This document shows, piece by piece, positions 29,700-39,991 of a stretch of DNA of 64,000 bases; position 1 is the stretch's first letter; every line of letters starts with the position of its first letter. Position numbers and translations under genes: made by a program. The notes beneath the pieces were generated by a model. It was not told the origin of the DNA. It ran no database searches and saw nothing but the letters and a program-made list of their open reading frames with translations. Origin of the DNA: Candidatus Peregrinibacteria bacterium (GTDB lineage Bacteria; Patescibacteriota; Gracilibacteria; UBA1369; JACRIC01); NCBI GenBank assembly GCA_016188705.1, contig JACPHH010000014.1:1-64000 (forward strand). Direction: 5' to 3'.

Positions 29700-29766
29700 C
29701 AATATTTTCGTACAAAGTTTCTAAATTTTTTTTAACCAAACCACGTTTTTCAGAGATTTTTTTACG
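29700..29766. repeat. Right half of a family A element
   Basis: TTTTCGTACAAAGTTTCTAA and CCACGTTTTTCAGAGATTTT resemble the right arm of the 39224 copy. It fills the gap between the gshA start and the rlmN stop. Confidence 0.55.
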
Positions 29767-30831
29767 TTATGGATATTTTTTTTGTATAAGTTGGCCGCAA
29801 GCCGCTGCGATATCATCTCCCATGGTTTTTCGAACTGTCACGGTAATTCCGTTTTTTTCAAGTACGCGGACAAATCGGTTGATGGATTCATTCGTGCTTT
29901 TTTGGTACGGCGCGTCATCGATAAAGTTATAGGGAATAAGATTTATTTTTACGTTGTCGATTGAACGCGCGAAATTTGCCAGCAAAATAGCGTTTTTCAG
30001 GGTATCATTGACGTCCCTGAGCATGACATATTCAAATGTCAGATGGTGTCTTTTATTTCCATGCTTTTGAAGGTATTTTTTTGCCCATTCTTCCAATTTT
30101 GGAAGAAATTGTTGCATGGAAGTCGGTACGATTTCTTGACGAGTTTTTGAATCAGCGCTATGAAGTGATATCGCGAGTTTTACATCAGGCCACTGCGGAT
30201 CTTTGAGAAGCTGATCGAGGATCGGAAGCAATCCCACGGTCGAAACCGTGATGCGCGTATTTCCGAGGTCCGTAACATTCAGCCATGTTTGAATGGTTGT
30301 TTTGACATTTTCGTAATTAGCAAGTGGTTCACCCATTCCCATGAACACGACGTTACTTATACGCTGCGGAAGATTAGGATGTTTCAGTAAAAAAGTATTC
30401 CAAAAACGATACTGATCCATGATTTCATCACTTGTGAGGTTTTGTTTGAGGCCAATTTTCCCCGTCGCGCAAAAACGACATCCCATGGCGCATCCAATTT
30501 GAGAAGAAACGCAGATACTCCATTGATCTCGTTTATTTTTCATCAGCACGCTTTCAAATTCTTCTCCATTTTCAGTTTTTAGAATGGCTTTATAGGTGTC
30601 TTTTCGTTCGCTTTCAAAAATTTTGACAGGCTCTATGCTCATCCAGGGGATTTTTTTTTCGAGTTCCGCGGTTATATGTTTCGGCAGAGTTGTTATGTCC
30701 TTCCACCCATAATATTTTTTTTTAAAAATAGCTTGTTCGATCTGTTTCCATCGAAATTCCGGTTCATTTTGAAATAACTCAAAAAAATGTTTTTTTCGGT
30801 TTCGTCGTATTTTTTTTTGATACGCCTTCAT
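29767..30831 (-). CDS. rlmN: 23S rRNA/tRNA adenine-C2 methyltransferase RlmN
   Basis: A radical-SAM enzyme that methylates A2503 of 23S rRNA and A37 of some tRNAs. The cluster-binding motif is CAMGCRFCATGKIG; also visible are VFMGMGEPLANYENV, STVGLLP, LAISLHSAD and the catalytic Cys near the end (DIAAACGQL). From this ATG it has 354 aa. The frame stays open upstream to 30945, but that part reads through repeat sequence, and even this start (MKAYQKK) lies on GGCGTATCA, a block of the family A core. Confidence 0.93.
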   Translation of the reverse strand: MKAYQKKIRRNRKKHFFELFQNEPEFRWKQIEQAIFKKKYYGWKDITTLPKHITAELEKKIPWMSIEPVKIFESERKDTYKAILKTENGEEFESVLMKNKRDQWSICVSSQIGCAMGCRFCATGKIGLKQNLTSDEIMDQYRFWNTFLLKHPNLPQRISNVVFMGMGEPLANYENVKTTIQTWLNVTDLGNTRITVSTVGLLPILDQLLKDPQWPDVKLAISLHSADSKTRQEIVPTSMQQFLPKLEEWAKKYLQKHGNKRHHLTFEYVMLRDVNDTLKNAILLANFARSIDNVKINLIPYNFIDDAPYQKSTNESINRFVRVLEKNGITVTVRKTMGDDIAAACGQLIQKKYP

Positions 30832-30880
30832 CGATTGTTCAGCGTTTTCGCTCGAATTTTGCAATTTTTGTGACGAAATC

Positions 30881-30900
30881 ATATGTGAACACTGCCTAGT
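30881..30900 (-). repeat. Family B motif
   Basis: The minus strand reads CTAGGCAGTGTTCACATAT, one of six copies of the TAGGCAGTGTTCACATAAAA motif in the window. Here it sits between the rlmN start and a full family A element. Confidence 0.7.
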
Positions 30901-30922
30901 TTTTGAAATTTCGTTCATTTGG

Positions 30923-31084
30923 GGAACCTCTGAAAAACGTACCATCTACTGCAATTTTACCATGTTGGCTGCAAAATGTTCAAAGCTCCTCAACGTATCT
31001 TCTCTGATACGCCTTCGTCGCTTTTCACATTTTTCGCTCGACATGGTAAAATTTCGTTACGAAGTTACGTTTTTCAGAGGTTCC
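30923..31084. repeat. Full-length family A palindromic element overlapping the aroC 3' end
   Basis: Starts GGAACCTCTGAAAAACGT and ends ACGTTTTTCAGAGGTTCC, with CTACTGCAATTTTACCATGT and CGACATGGTAAAATTTCG as an inner inverted pair and GTATCTTCTCTGATAC as a small hairpin. The last eight residues of AroC (EPLKNVTS) and its stop codon are read from bases 31057-31083. Confidence 0.93.
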
Positions 31085-32157
31085 TTAGCATTTTTCATCC
31101 GTAAAATGTGATCGGCAAGGACAATGGCCACCATGCTTTCCGCCACAGGAATAAGACGCGGAACAATGCATGCGTCGTGGCGACCTTCGATTTTTAGCGG
31201 CGTTTCGCCTCCGTCTTTTGATACGGTTTTTTGCGTTTTTAGAATGCTTGAAGTGGGTTTTACCGCAATTCTCATAACAATATCTTTTCCGTTTGATATG
31301 CCTCCTTGAATGCCTCCTGAGTGATTGCTACGTGTCGTTATTTTTCCATGTTTCATGGTAAATTCGTCGTTATTTTCTGATCCTGTTTTCGTTGCTCCTT
31401 CGAAACCGCTTCCAAATTCAATGCCTTTTACGGCCCCGATGGACAAAACGGCTTTCCCTATATCCGCCTCCAATTTGTCGAAAACAGGTTCTCCAAGTCC
31501 AATCGGTGTGTTTTTTATAATAATTTCAACAATGCCGCCAAGCGAATCTCCCTCTTGTTTTTTTTTGGCAATAAGCTCTTCCATGAGTTTTGCGATTTCG
31601 AGATCCGGGCATCGCACGACATTTTTTTCGATATTTTTTAGCAGGATTTTTTCTTGTGGCATCAACATTTTGATGTTTCCAATTTGTTTCGCATAGCCAA
31701 TAATGTGAATTTTGAATGGTTCGAGTATTTTTTTCGCAACTGCTGCCGCGGCGACTCTGGCCGCGGTTTCACGCCCTGAAGACCTGCCGCCTCCACGATA
31801 ATCCCGTATGCCGTATTTCGCTTCATAGGTAAAATCAGCATGGCCAGGTCGATATACATTTTTTAGAGGAGCGTAATCTTTGCTCATTTGATTTGCGTTT
31901 CGTATAAGAATGGCTATAGGGCTTCCGAGTGTTCGATTTTCAAAAACACCCGAAAGAATTTCAGGCACGTCGGGTTCTTTTCGAGACGTAGAAATGACAT
32001 TCGATTTCGGTTTTCGACGATCAAGTTCTTTTTGAATGTCTTCCACTTTTAAAAAAATGCCTGCGGGACAGCCGTCAATGACGACCCCAAGAGCTGGTCC
32101 GTGTGATTCACCAAAAGTAGTGATGCGAAAGATCTGACCAAAAGTATTTCCGGCCAT
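31057..32157 (-). CDS. aroC: Chorismate synthase
   Basis: The last shikimate-pathway step, EPSP to chorismate, needing reduced FMN. Motifs: FGESHGPALGVVIDGCPAG, RPGHADFTYEAKYGIRDYRGGGRSSGRETAARVAAAAVAK, GSGFEGA, RSNHSGGIQGGISNG (given here in part) and RHDACIVPR. 366 aa. It is separate from the other aro genes (53-57 kb). The natural C-terminus would end near LADHILRMKNA; the following EPLKNVTS comes from an inserted palindromic repeat. aroD and aroE are not in the window. Confidence 0.97.
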   Translation of the reverse strand: MAGNTFGQIFRITTFGESHGPALGVVIDGCPAGIFLKVEDIQKELDRRKPKSNVISTSRKEPDVPEILSGVFENRTLGSPIAILIRNANQMSKDYAPLKNVYRPGHADFTYEAKYGIRDYRGGGRSSGRETAARVAAAAVAKKILEPFKIHIIGYAKQIGNIKMLMPQEKILLKNIEKNVVRCPDLEIAKLMEELIAKKKQEGDSLGGIVEIIIKNTPIGLGEPVFDKLEADIGKAVLSIGAVKGIEFGSGFEGATKTGSENNDEFTMKHGKITTRSNHSGGIQGGISNGKDIVMRIAVKPTSSILKTQKTVSKDGGETPLKIEGRHDACIVPRLIPVAESMVAIVLADHILRMKNAKEPLKNVTS

Positions 32158-32172
32158 GAAGAGTTCAAAAAA

Positions 32173-32490
32173 TTACTTTTTTCCTTTCTTTGCGTTTTTT
32201 TTGACAGCCTTTTTTTCCACGGTTTTCTTTTCGGTGTCTGTCTCGATTGTTGCTGTTACTTTTTTTGAAGCCTTTGATTTTTTTTCAGCGGCTTTTTCAA
32301 CTTTTGCTCTAAATTTATCAACACGTCCAGCTGTATCAATGAGTTTCTGTTTGCCAGTATAAAATGGATGACACGCTGAACAGATTTCCGTTCGAAGTTC
32401 TTTGTGCGTTGAGCCAGCGATAATCACATTTCCGCACGCACAGAGGATTTTTACATCATCGTGATATGTAGGATGTATATTTTTTTTCAT
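32173..32490 (-). CDS. rpmE: Ribosomal protein L31 with long basic tail
   Basis: Large-subunit protein bL31. The N-terminal domain ([20 protein letters not shown]) holds the zinc-type cysteines CACG and [12 protein letters not shown], then [12 protein letters not shown]. About 40 extra lysine/alanine-rich residues follow. 105 aa from this ATG; an ATG three codons upstream overlaps the preceding stop (ATGA). The gene directly follows the TSP3 protein gene and precedes aroC by 15 bases. Confidence 0.95.
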   Translation of the reverse strand: MKKNIHPTYHDDVKILCACGNVIIAGSTHKELRTEICSACHPFYTGKQKLIDTAGRVDKFRAKVEKAAEKKSKASKKVTATIETDTEKKTVEKKAVKKNAKKGKK

Positions 32491-32495
32491 GATGA

Positions 32496-33914
32496 TCATT
32501 TTTTATGACGTATTTTGGTTCCTGTTTTCCATTGTGACGGAAGGAAACCATTACGGGTGGCAGTGTAATAGAAAATGGCCAGAAACGCAAGTAAAAGAAA
32601 GAATATTGTCAGAGCCCAATTGCGTCCGGAATTGTTTACTTCGATTTTGAAGTTTGAAGATCTTATTTCTCCTTTGTCGTCAATGGCCTGTACCGTGAGC
32701 GTGTACATGCCATTTTGAGCAAAAAGTTTGTTAAGCACCGGTCCTGAAAAGTTTTCACTTTGTTTATCTGCCAGAAGGATGTTTGTTGCGCCAGGTTCGT
32801 CTTTTATGATTTTCCATTCGATACTGGCGATTTTACCATCAGGATCAAAGGTATTTTCGGCCGAAAGTGAAAGTTCGGTACCAGGGGAAATTGTTTTTGG
32901 TATTTCATTTAGCGCGATAACAGGACCTTTGTTTTCATCATTGCTATCCTCATCGTCATTTACTCCATCATTGTCATCATCAGTATCTTTTGTGTCACCA
33001 ATCCCGTCTTGATCGAAATCTTTTGTCTCCGTGCTATCTTTTGGAAAAATATCGGTTTTGTCATCGACTCCATCACCATCGGTATCCTCTTTTTTAGGAT
33101 CTGTTTCTTTTTTTATTTCCTCGTCATCGCTCAGACCGTCATTATCATCGTCGGTATCTTGATTATTTCCGATAGCGTCTTTATCGCTATCAAGAGCCTC
33201 TTTTGAATCTTCAGGAAAGGCATCAAGCGTGTCAATCGTGCCATCATCATCATCATCGAGATCGGTATTGTTTCCGATGCCGTCGTTGTCAGTGTCTTTT
33301 GATTCTTTTTTGTCGAGAGGGAAAATATCTTCATTGTCTTTTACGCCATCGTTATCATCGTCCGAGTCTTTTTGATTTCCCGTGCCGTCCCGGTCGGTAT
33401 CGCGGTCAACGCTTGTGGTTTTGGATGCGGAATTATTATTGGGATCGTCAGTTTCAGAATTCCATGGATCGAGTGTAACGTAAATGGTATAAGTTCCGTA
33501 ACTCGGTATCCAGTCTACGAATACATCATCGGTTTTTCCCGCAATCACGGAAATGGGTTGGTCTGAATCAATCTGCGTTCCCGTCGCGGCATCATAAAAT
33601 CGGACAGTGCCAAGCGCGTCATTTTGACCGGCATTGGTGACACTTGCGTAAATACGAACATTTTTCCCTTCAGTGAGTTCAGTTTGAGAAAAAAATATAT
33701 TTTCACTCGTAAGAAATAAGTCTCCATTTGTATTCGCGGCTGAGACAGTTTGAAATGGGATCAATAAGAATAATAAAAAAATGGAAAATAGAGCTTTTAA
33801 GAAGCACTCAGCGGGTGATTTGCGGTAGTAAGCATATTTATCAGGGTTTTTTTTATTAAATAAATTTTGTGATGAAACCATGTTTTTTAGAAGTTTCAAT
33901 ATTTTTTTGCGCAT
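32496..33914 (-). CDS. Surface protein with CARDB-like, thrombospondin type-3 and PKD-like domains
   Basis: A 472-aa exported protein. A hydrophobic signal (about 40-58, ending VSAAN) is followed by a CARDB-like domain (about 65-170; [17 protein letters not shown]), then about seven calcium-binding DxDxDG repeats ([33 protein letters not shown]; about 170-330), a PKD-like domain (about 335-430) and a C-terminal membrane helix with basic tail. This looks like a calcium-stiffened stalk anchored at its C-terminus. A later ATG at 33881 is an alternative start. It overlaps rpmE by ATGA. Confidence 0.88.
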   Translation of the reverse strand: MRKKILKLLKNMVSSQNLFNKKNPDKYAYYRKSPAECFLKALFSIFLLFLLIPFQTVSAANTNGDLFLTSENIFFSQTELTEGKNVRIYASVTNAGQNDALGTVRFYDAATGTQIDSDQPISVIAGKTDDVFVDWIPSYGTYTIYVTLDPWNSETDDPNNNSASKTTSVDRDTDRDGTGNQKDSDDDNDGVKDNEDIFPLDKKESKDTDNDGIGNNTDLDDDDDGTIDTLDAFPEDSKEALDSDKDAIGNNQDTDDDNDGLSDDEEIKKETDPKKEDTDGDGVDDKTDIFPKDSTETKDFDQDGIGDTKDTDDDNDGVNDDEDSNDENKGPVIALNEIPKTISPGTELSLSAENTFDPDGKIASIEWKIIKDEPGATNILLADKQSENFSGPVLNKLFAQNGMYTLTVQAIDDKGEIRSSNFKIEVNNSGRNWALTIFFLLLAFLAIFYYTATRNGFLPSQWKTGTKIRHKK

Positions 33915-33952
33915 TTTTATGAAAAAAATGAACGAAAATCCGAAAATTATTT

Positions 33953-36565
33953 TTATACCAGAGTTGGCTGGGCGGTTTGCGCTTCGGATTTTTCAGCGTC
34001 TGGTTCTTCTATTTCCTTTGGAAGCGTTGAAACTGAAGCTACTTTGTCGTCTCCTTTCATGCGCATCATGTAGACGCCTTGCGTGGCGCGTCCTTGCGTT
34101 GGAATGGATTCAAGAGCCATGCGGATAACCTGACCTTTTTTTGAAATAATAAGAAGATCGCCTTTTGTATTTGTCGTAATAATTTTTGCCGCAATAATTT
34201 GGCCTGTTTTTTGTGTAATCTTCGCGGTTTTTACACCTGAGCCACCTCGAGCTTGGAGGCGATAGTTCGTTACGAGTGAATATTTTCCAAGTCCATTTTC
34301 CATAAGCACAAAAAGTTTGGAATCACTGAGATCACTAATAGCATCCATTTCTTTTACCTCGTCTCCGCTTTTTAAACGTATTCCCCGAACTCCCATCGAA
34401 GGCCGACTTAGTGGACGAGCCTCTTTTTCGTTGAATCGAATACATTTTCCTTGTTTTGTAACCATCATGATTTGGTTATCAGGACTTACTTCTTTTACCC
34501 ATTCAAGTGAATCTTCCGGTCGGAGTTTTATTGCGATGAGTCCGCTTTTTCGTACATTTATAAATTCTTTCACCGCGGTTTTTTTTACGGTGCCCGTGTG
34601 GGTTGCCATAAACAGGAATTTTCCTTCGAGTTTTCCGTCTCTCGCGACAAGCATTGCTGTTACCCGTTCATCTTTTCCGATCTGTAGAAGGTTTACAATG
34701 GCCTGGCCTTTGGCGGTTCGCAGGGTTTGTGGAATTTCATAAACCGGCAAACGATAAACCCGTCCGAGATTCGTAAAAAAGAGGAGCTCATCGTGATTTT
34801 TGACGTGCGTCATCATGCGAATTTCATCTTCGTCTTTTGTGGTTGCTCCAACAACGCCTTTTCCGCCGCGCTTTTGTGATCGGAAACTTGCTGGAGCAAT
34901 GCGTTTTATGTAATTTTCTTTTGTAAGCATAACAATCATTTCTTCATTCGGAATGTAATCTTTTGAAGCAATTTCTCCAATTGCATGCGGTATAATTTTT
35001 GTTCGACGTTCATCCGCATATTTTTCCCTGATTTCTTGAAGTTCTTTTTTAATGATGCCAAGGATTTTTTTTGGACTTTTGAGCAAATCTTCGAGATATT
35101 TGATAAGTTCGAGTATTTGGTTGTATTCGTCGATGATTTTTTTCCGTTCGAGTCCCGCGAGCGTTTGAAGCCTCATTTCAAGAATGGCGGTGGTTTGCTT
35201 ATCGGAAAGTTTGAATTTTTTCATTAAATTGGCGTGTGCTTCTTCTTTTGTTTCCGATTTTCTGATTGTTTCAATGACGGCGTCAATGTGATCGAGCGCG
35301 ATTTTTAAACCTTCGAGAATGTGGGCGCGGTCTCGAGCCACTTTAAGCTCAAATAGCGTGCGTTTTGTTACTACTTCTTGTCGATGTATAATGAAATATT
35401 CCAGCACTTGCTTGAGATTCAAAAGACGCGGTTGAATGCCATCGACCAGCGCGATCATGTTCATATTAAACGTGCTTTGAAGCTGTGAAAATTTGTAGAG
35501 CTGATTGAGCACTTTTTTCGGAAATGAGTCTTTTTTGAGATCAATCACGATTCGTATGCCTTCGCGATTTGATTCATCGCGAATATCTTGAATTCCGACG
35601 ATTTTTTTCTCTGAAATGAGGTCGGCAATTTTTGTTATGAGAATGGATTTGTTCACTTGGTAGGGGATTTCCGTGACGATAATTTGCGCTTTTCCACCTT
35701 TTTTTTCGATCATTTCCGCTTTGGCGCGAATGACAATGCCGCCGCGTCCATTGACGTACATGGCTTTAATGGCTTCTATGTCATAAATAATTCCTGAAGT
35801 TGGAAAATCTGGACCTTTGACGTGCTGCATGAGATCATCAATGGTTGCTTCAGGATTTTCTATAAGAAGATTTAAACCGTCGATTATTTCACCTAAGTTA
35901 TGAGGAGGGATATTTGTTGCCATGCCTACCGCGATTCCCATTGTTCCATTGAGAAGCAGTTGCGGGATTTTCGTTGGAAGCACTTTTGGTTCTTTGCGCG
36001 TTCCATCATAATTATCTTGCCAATCTACGGTTTCTTTATCAAGATCCGCGAGCATTTCTTCAGCCATTTTTTGCATTTTTACTTCCGTGTACCGCATGGC
36101 CGCCGCGGAATCTCCGTCAATGGAACCGAAATTTCCCTGACCATTCACAAGCATATAACGAAGCGCGAAGTCTTGAGCCATGCGAACCATGGATTCGTAA
36201 ACCGCGGCATCTCCGTGCGGATGGTATTTTCCCAGAACATCCCCGACTATGGCAGCGGATTTTCGATATTTGGCGTTGGGCCGAAGTCCCATTTCATTCA
36301 TGGTATGCAAAATGCGTCGATGCACGGGTTTTAAGCCATCGCGCACATCGGGCAGGGCACGCGAAACGATCACGCTCATCGCGTAATCGAGGTAGCATTC
36401 TTCCATTTCCGCGGAAATGTTTTTCGGTTTGATGATTCCGGCATGAACGCGGAGATCGAGCTTTGGAGGATCGTTCGTATTTTCTGTATTTTTATTATTT
36501 TCATTCGAAGTCGTCTTTTTTTTCGGCACCTCGTTTTCGAGTGATTCTTTGTCCTTTTTTGGCAT
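33953..36565 (-). CDS. gyrA: DNA gyrase subunit A
   Basis: Cuts and rejoins DNA for supercoiling with GyrB. The catalytic Tyr is in AAAMRYTE; the breakage-reunion domain begins at [20 protein letters not shown], and the GyrA-box-like QKRGGKG lies at the start of the C-terminal beta-pinwheel. 870 aa with a polar N-terminal extension of about 35 residues. The quinolone-resistance region reads [17 protein letters not shown], so the positions equal to E. coli S83 and D87 are Ala and Glu. gyrB lies 8 kb away on the other strand. Confidence 0.97.
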   Translation of the reverse strand: MPKKDKESLENEVPKKKTTSNENNKNTENTNDPPKLDLRVHAGIIKPKNISAEMEECYLDYAMSVIVSRALPDVRDGLKPVHRRILHTMNEMGLRPNAKYRKSAAIVGDVLGKYHPHGDAAVYESMVRMAQDFALRYMLVNGQGNFGSIDGDSAAAMRYTEVKMQKMAEEMLADLDKETVDWQDNYDGTRKEPKVLPTKIPQLLLNGTMGIAVGMATNIPPHNLGEIIDGLNLLIENPEATIDDLMQHVKGPDFPTSGIIYDIEAIKAMYVNGRGGIVIRAKAEMIEKKGGKAQIIVTEIPYQVNKSILITKIADLISEKKIVGIQDIRDESNREGIRIVIDLKKDSFPKKVLNQLYKFSQLQSTFNMNMIALVDGIQPRLLNLKQVLEYFIIHRQEVVTKRTLFELKVARDRAHILEGLKIALDHIDAVIETIRKSETKEEAHANLMKKFKLSDKQTTAILEMRLQTLAGLERKKIIDEYNQILELIKYLEDLLKSPKKILGIIKKELQEIREKYADERRTKIIPHAIGEIASKDYIPNEEMIVMLTKENYIKRIAPASFRSQKRGGKGVVGATTKDEDEIRMMTHVKNHDELLFFTNLGRVYRLPVYEIPQTLRTAKGQAIVNLLQIGKDERVTAMLVARDGKLEGKFLFMATHTGTVKKTAVKEFINVRKSGLIAIKLRPEDSLEWVKEVSPDNQIMMVTKQGKCIRFNEKEARPLSRPSMGVRGIRLKSGDEVKEMDAISDLSDSKLFVLMENGLGKYSLVTNYRLQARGGSGVKTAKITQKTGQIIAAKIITTNTKGDLLIISKKGQVIRMALESIPTQGRATQGVYMMRMKGDDKVASVSTLPKEIEEPDAEKSEAQTAQPTLV

Positions 36566-36654
36566 ATTATAAAGAGGAAATTAAGTATGAATGTTTCGCC
36601 TTCGTGAAGATAGCATAAAGAGAGAAAAAAATCACGTCGAAAAGGTCTCTCTTC

Positions 36655-36683
36655 TTGTAGATCGTGCTATTTTGTGCTATAAT
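36655..36683 (+). promoter_or_regulatory. Promoter of the VirB4-like gene
   Basis: TTGTAG at 36655-36660, spacer 17, TATAAT at 36678-36683. Transcription from about 36690 gives a 15-base leader to the ATG at 36705 and excludes the upstream in-frame ATG at 36591. Confidence 0.75.
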
Positions 36684-36704
36684 AATTTGAATTATTGTTT
36701 TTTT

Positions 36705-39194
36705 ATGTCTCAGAATAATAGCGGTATTTTACAGAATAGCAATGCACAGATTGCGAAAGGTTCGCAAGTTATGAAAAGCGTCCAAGCTACAAAAGCCGCG
36801 CAATCTACTAAAGGCGTGGTTCATGCTACAAAAAGCGTAGCGCAAATTGCGCAAGAGGTAGAGCCGTCTACAAAAGCTGAGCAGTCTCTAAAAAGCGCGC
36901 AGTCTACGAAAGGTTTAGCGCAGTCTGAAAAAGACGTAGTGCTTACGGCTCTTGTTGATCCGCCTGTAAAATCAAAAAAACTTGGTATTTTTCCAAAAAT
37001 TTCTTTAAAAAAAGAACAAGATGAAGTAAAAACAGACGTTTTTACAAATGACGTTGATGAAACGAAAAGTGAAGACACGAAAAAAATTGATGAGCTTTTT
37101 GAAAAGAAAAAAATGGAACAGGAACATATTGAAACACTCGCGGCGCAGCATGAAACAAAAAAAAAGAATTGGATTGAACGATTATTGGATCCTTTGAAAT
37201 CTCGTTTTGAAGCCCGCCGCCAGCGAGGTTTGCAAATATCTGAGGATTCGCAAACACTCTCTGAAAATGTGCGAACGCTGTCCGAGGATGTGAAAATTTC
37301 ATCCGAGGATGGGCGAAAATCTTCTCATGACGTGAAAATCTCATCTCAAAAGAACTTTGATGCTCTTCAAGTTGTCGAAAAACCAAATATTAAAGCCGAG
37401 GAAAAATTGAGCAGCCAAGAACAAAAAGACCTTGTTGAAGCGGAAAAACTTTTTCAACAAGGGTTGGCTTCCATTCGCGATCTTATTGCTCCGTCTTCGG
37501 TGGAAATTTTTAGCGACCGTCTTACGATAGACGGCATTCATTCCATGAGTTTTTATGTTTTTGCTTATCCGCGCTATCTCGAAGCTAATTGGCTTTCTCC
37601 TGTTATCAATTTTGATGTTTCCATGGATATTTCCCAGTTTATTTATCCCATGGATTCGGCTAAAATCATGCGTATTTTGAGAAAAAAAGTCGCTCAAATG
37701 GGTGCTTCGATTCGTATTCAACAGGAAAAGGGGATAGTTCGTGATCCGGCTTTGGAAACCGCTTATGAAGATGCTGAAGAGCTTCGTACTAAGTTGCAGC
37801 GCGGAGAAGAACGATTTTTTCAATTCGCGTTGTATTTTACGATCTATCATGAAGATGAAAAGCAGCTTCAGAAAATTTCTAAACAATTGGAAGGCCTTCT
37901 TGGAGGCAAATTAGTGCTTACGAAGCGCGCCTATATTCAGGCAGAACATGCTTTTAATGCGACTTTGCCTATTTGTCTCGATGAACTTGAGGTTTTACGA
38001 AATATGAATACATCTCCGCTTTCTTCCACTTTTCCTTTTAGTTCATCTGATCTTACATCGAATGAAGGAGTGCTCTATGGACTGAATCGTCACAATGACA
38101 GTTTGATTATTTTTGATCGTTTTTCTCTGGAAAACGCGAATTCGGTTGTTTTCGCGAAATCCGGCGCTGGTAAATCCTATGCGGTAAAACTTGAAATTCT
38201 TCGTACCCTTATGCTCGGTACCGATATTATTGTTATTGATCCTGAAAATGAATATGAAGCCCTTACGGAAACCGTTGGCGGAAGTTATTTGCGTGTTTCA
38301 TTGAATTCCGACCGCCGCATAAATCCTTTCGATCTTCCTTCTTCGCTTATGGATGAAGAGCCCAAGCCTGGCGACCTTCTTCGTTCTAATATTATAAGTC
38401 TTAACGGTCTTATGAAGCTTATGCTTGGTGATATGACTACTGCCGAAGAAGCGCTTCTTGATAAGGCTTTAATGGATACTTATTCATTGAAAGGTATAAC
38501 CATGGATGTTGTGGATCCTACGCAATTTGAAATTCCCACAATGGAGGATTTTTACGATGTTCTTTCAGGAATGGAAGGAGCTCTTAATCTTGCCCAGCGT
38601 TTGCAAAAATATACGCGGGGTACTTTTGCCGGTATTTTTAATAAACCCACGAATGTCGATTTGAAAACAGGACTTATGGTTTTTTGCATTCGTGATCTTG
38701 AAGATATTTTAAGGCCGATTGCCATGTATATTATTTTGAATTATATCTGGAATCGTGTTCGCAGTGAGTTAAAACGGCGTATTCTTGTCATCGATGAAGC
38801 CTGGACCATGATGCAGCATGAAGATTCCGCGAGATTTCTTTATGGTTTGGTGAAGCGTTCGCGAAAATATTACCTTGGCATTTCGACTATTACGCAAGAC
38901 GTGGAAGATTTTGTTCGAAGTGATTTTGGAAAACCTATTATTACGAATTCTTCCATTCAGCTTCTTTTGAAGCAGTCAGCTTCCGCGATTGAGCCGCTCG
39001 CGAAAATTTTTAATCTTACGGAAGGTGAAAAATATCTCCTGCTTAATAGCGGAGTTGGTCAAGGGCTTTTCTTCGCGGGAACTAAGCACGTTGCTATTCA
39101 AGTTATTGCTTCCTACAGTGAGGACAAGCTTGTTACCACCAATCCGGAAGAATTGTTGCGCATGCGCGCGGGGCAAAAAGATTTTAAGGCTTAA
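36705..39194 (+). CDS. VirB4/TraC-type secretion or conjugation ATPase
   Basis: An 829-aa AAA-like ATPase. Walker A AKSGAGKSYAVK (about 484), then IIVIDPENEYEAL, and Walker B RRILVIDEAWTMM (about 691), followed by the TQDVEDF sensor and QLLLKQS segment, as in VirB4. The first 60 residues are a degenerate low-complexity repeat (KAAQSTKGVVHATKSVAQ type), then a charged linker. The middle (about 230-480) matches VirB4-like N-domain architecture. No other type IV secretion gene is nearby; such lone VirB4 genes could serve DNA transfer or pilus functions. Start chosen by promoter position. Confidence 0.88.
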   Translation: MSQNNSGILQNSNAQIAKGSQVMKSVQATKAAQSTKGVVHATKSVAQIAQEVEPSTKAEQSLKSAQSTKGLAQSEKDVVLTALVDPPVKSKKLGIFPKISLKKEQDEVKTDVFTNDVDETKSEDTKKIDELFEKKKMEQEHIETLAAQHETKKKNWIERLLDPLKSRFEARRQRGLQISEDSQTLSENVRTLSEDVKISSEDGRKSSHDVKISSQKNFDALQVVEKPNIKAEEKLSSQEQKDLVEAEKLFQQGLASIRDLIAPSSVEIFSDRLTIDGIHSMSFYVFAYPRYLEANWLSPVINFDVSMDISQFIYPMDSAKIMRILRKKVAQMGASIRIQQEKGIVRDPALETAYEDAEELRTKLQRGEERFFQFALYFTIYHEDEKQLQKISKQLEGLLGGKLVLTKRAYIQAEHAFNATLPICLDELEVLRNMNTSPLSSTFPFSSSDLTSNEGVLYGLNRHNDSLIIFDRFSLENANSVVFAKSGAGKSYAVKLEILRTLMLGTDIIVIDPENEYEALTETVGGSYLRVSLNSDRRINPFDLPSSLMDEEPKPGDLLRSNIISLNGLMKLMLGDMTTAEEALLDKALMDTYSLKGITMDVVDPTQFEIPTMEDFYDVLSGMEGALNLAQRLQKYTRGTFAGIFNKPTNVDLKTGLMVFCIRDLEDILRPIAMYIILNYIWNRVRSELKRRILVIDEAWTMMQHEDSARFLYGLVKRSRKYYLGISTITQDVEDFVRSDFGKPIITNSSIQLLLKQSASAIEPLAKIFNLTEGEKYLLLNSGVGQGLFFAGTKHVAIQVIASYSEDKLVTTNPEELLRMRAGQKDFKA

Positions 39195-39223
39195 ATAACC
39201 GAAGTACTGAAGTAAGTAATTGA

Positions 39224-39385
39224 GGAACCTCTGAAAAACGTGCTTACTACTGCAATTTGAAAACTTTGGCTGCAAATTTTTCACCGCTCCTCAACGTATC
39301 TTATCTGATACGTTTTCGTCGCGGTTCAAAATTTTCGCACAAAGTTTGCAAATTTCGTGACGAAACCACATTTTTCAGAGGTTCC
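39224..39385. repeat. Full-length family A element overlapping the SprT-like gene end
   Basis: Starts GGAACCTCTGAAAAACGT and ends CACATTTTTCAGAGGTTCC. The inner hairpin is GTATCTTATCTGATAC. It separates the convergent VirB4-like and SprT-like genes and supplies the last 19 codons and the stop of the latter. Confidence 0.92.
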
Positions 39386-39904
39386 TTGAAAAGGTTCGGA
39401 ATGGTTTTTTTTACGTGTTTTTTTGTTACTGAAAGAATATTTTTTTGTATTTTTTTTGTATTCTTCAATGTAATGCTGCCAGTGGTTTTTCGTCCATTTT
39501 TTTTGAATGGAAAGCGTTTCACCAAATCCTCTTCGAATAAGTTCTTTGTCAACAAGGGCGCATCTGTGCGGAAATTTGGCTTTTTTCTCCAACTGTGATC
39601 CGAATCCTTGCGCGTAGTGGGTCATTTCGTGCGCCAAGATTGCCTGTACCACTTCGTTTGGAATTGATGGATCGCGAAAATGTCCATTCATGATAATTTT
39701 CGATACTTTTTTTCGCGTGAGTCGAATTGATCCGAGTCGAACCCGAGCAGGACGTCCAAAGGCTGCCATAACAGGATTTTTTCGTTCAATATCGGAAAAA
39801 TACTGCTTCCATAGTGTTTCAAACTCCGTCATCAACCATGCATTGTCCCGAAGTTTTCGGTCTTGGCTGGGTTCACATATGATTTTTACAGATGGAAGAG
39901 ACAT
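39326..39904 (-). CDS. SprT-like zinc metalloprotease with repeat-derived tail
   Basis: A 192-aa protein with the zincin motif LAHEMTHYAQGFG (HExxH, about residue 93) and a basic region after it, resembling SprT-like or related DUF45-type peptidases. The stretch before the motif (RVRLGSIRLTRKKVSKIIMNG) fits a beta-sheet edge strand. The last 19 residues (GTSEKCGF to FVRKF) are read from an inserted palindromic repeat. The first 12 codons match a repeat copy at 3234-3265, so the true start may be the later Met (MTEFETLWKQYF). Substrate unknown. Confidence 0.75.
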   Translation of the reverse strand: MSLPSVKIICEPSQDRKLRDNAWLMTEFETLWKQYFSDIERKNPVMAAFGRPARVRLGSIRLTRKKVSKIIMNGHFRDPSIPNEVVQAILAHEMTHYAQGFGSQLEKKAKFPHRCALVDKELIRRGFGETLSIQKKWTKNHWQHYIEEYKKNTKKYSFSNKKTRKKNHSEPFQGTSEKCGFVTKFANFVRKF

Positions 39905-39991
39905 ATTTTTGGAAAAGATATATTTTGTTCAGTTCAAGGAATTATGACAAAAGTGTTGCAAGAAGTAGATCGAGGAAAAGTGACGTATCTT
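39893..39991. repeat. Diverged copy of the 3141-3265 repeat
   Basis: On the minus strand TTCCTTGAACTGAACAAAATA and TCTCTTCCATCTGTAAAAAT occur in the same order as at 3211-3250, here with about 18 extra bases between them. The copy spans the presumed promoter and start of the SprT-like gene. Confidence 0.65.
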
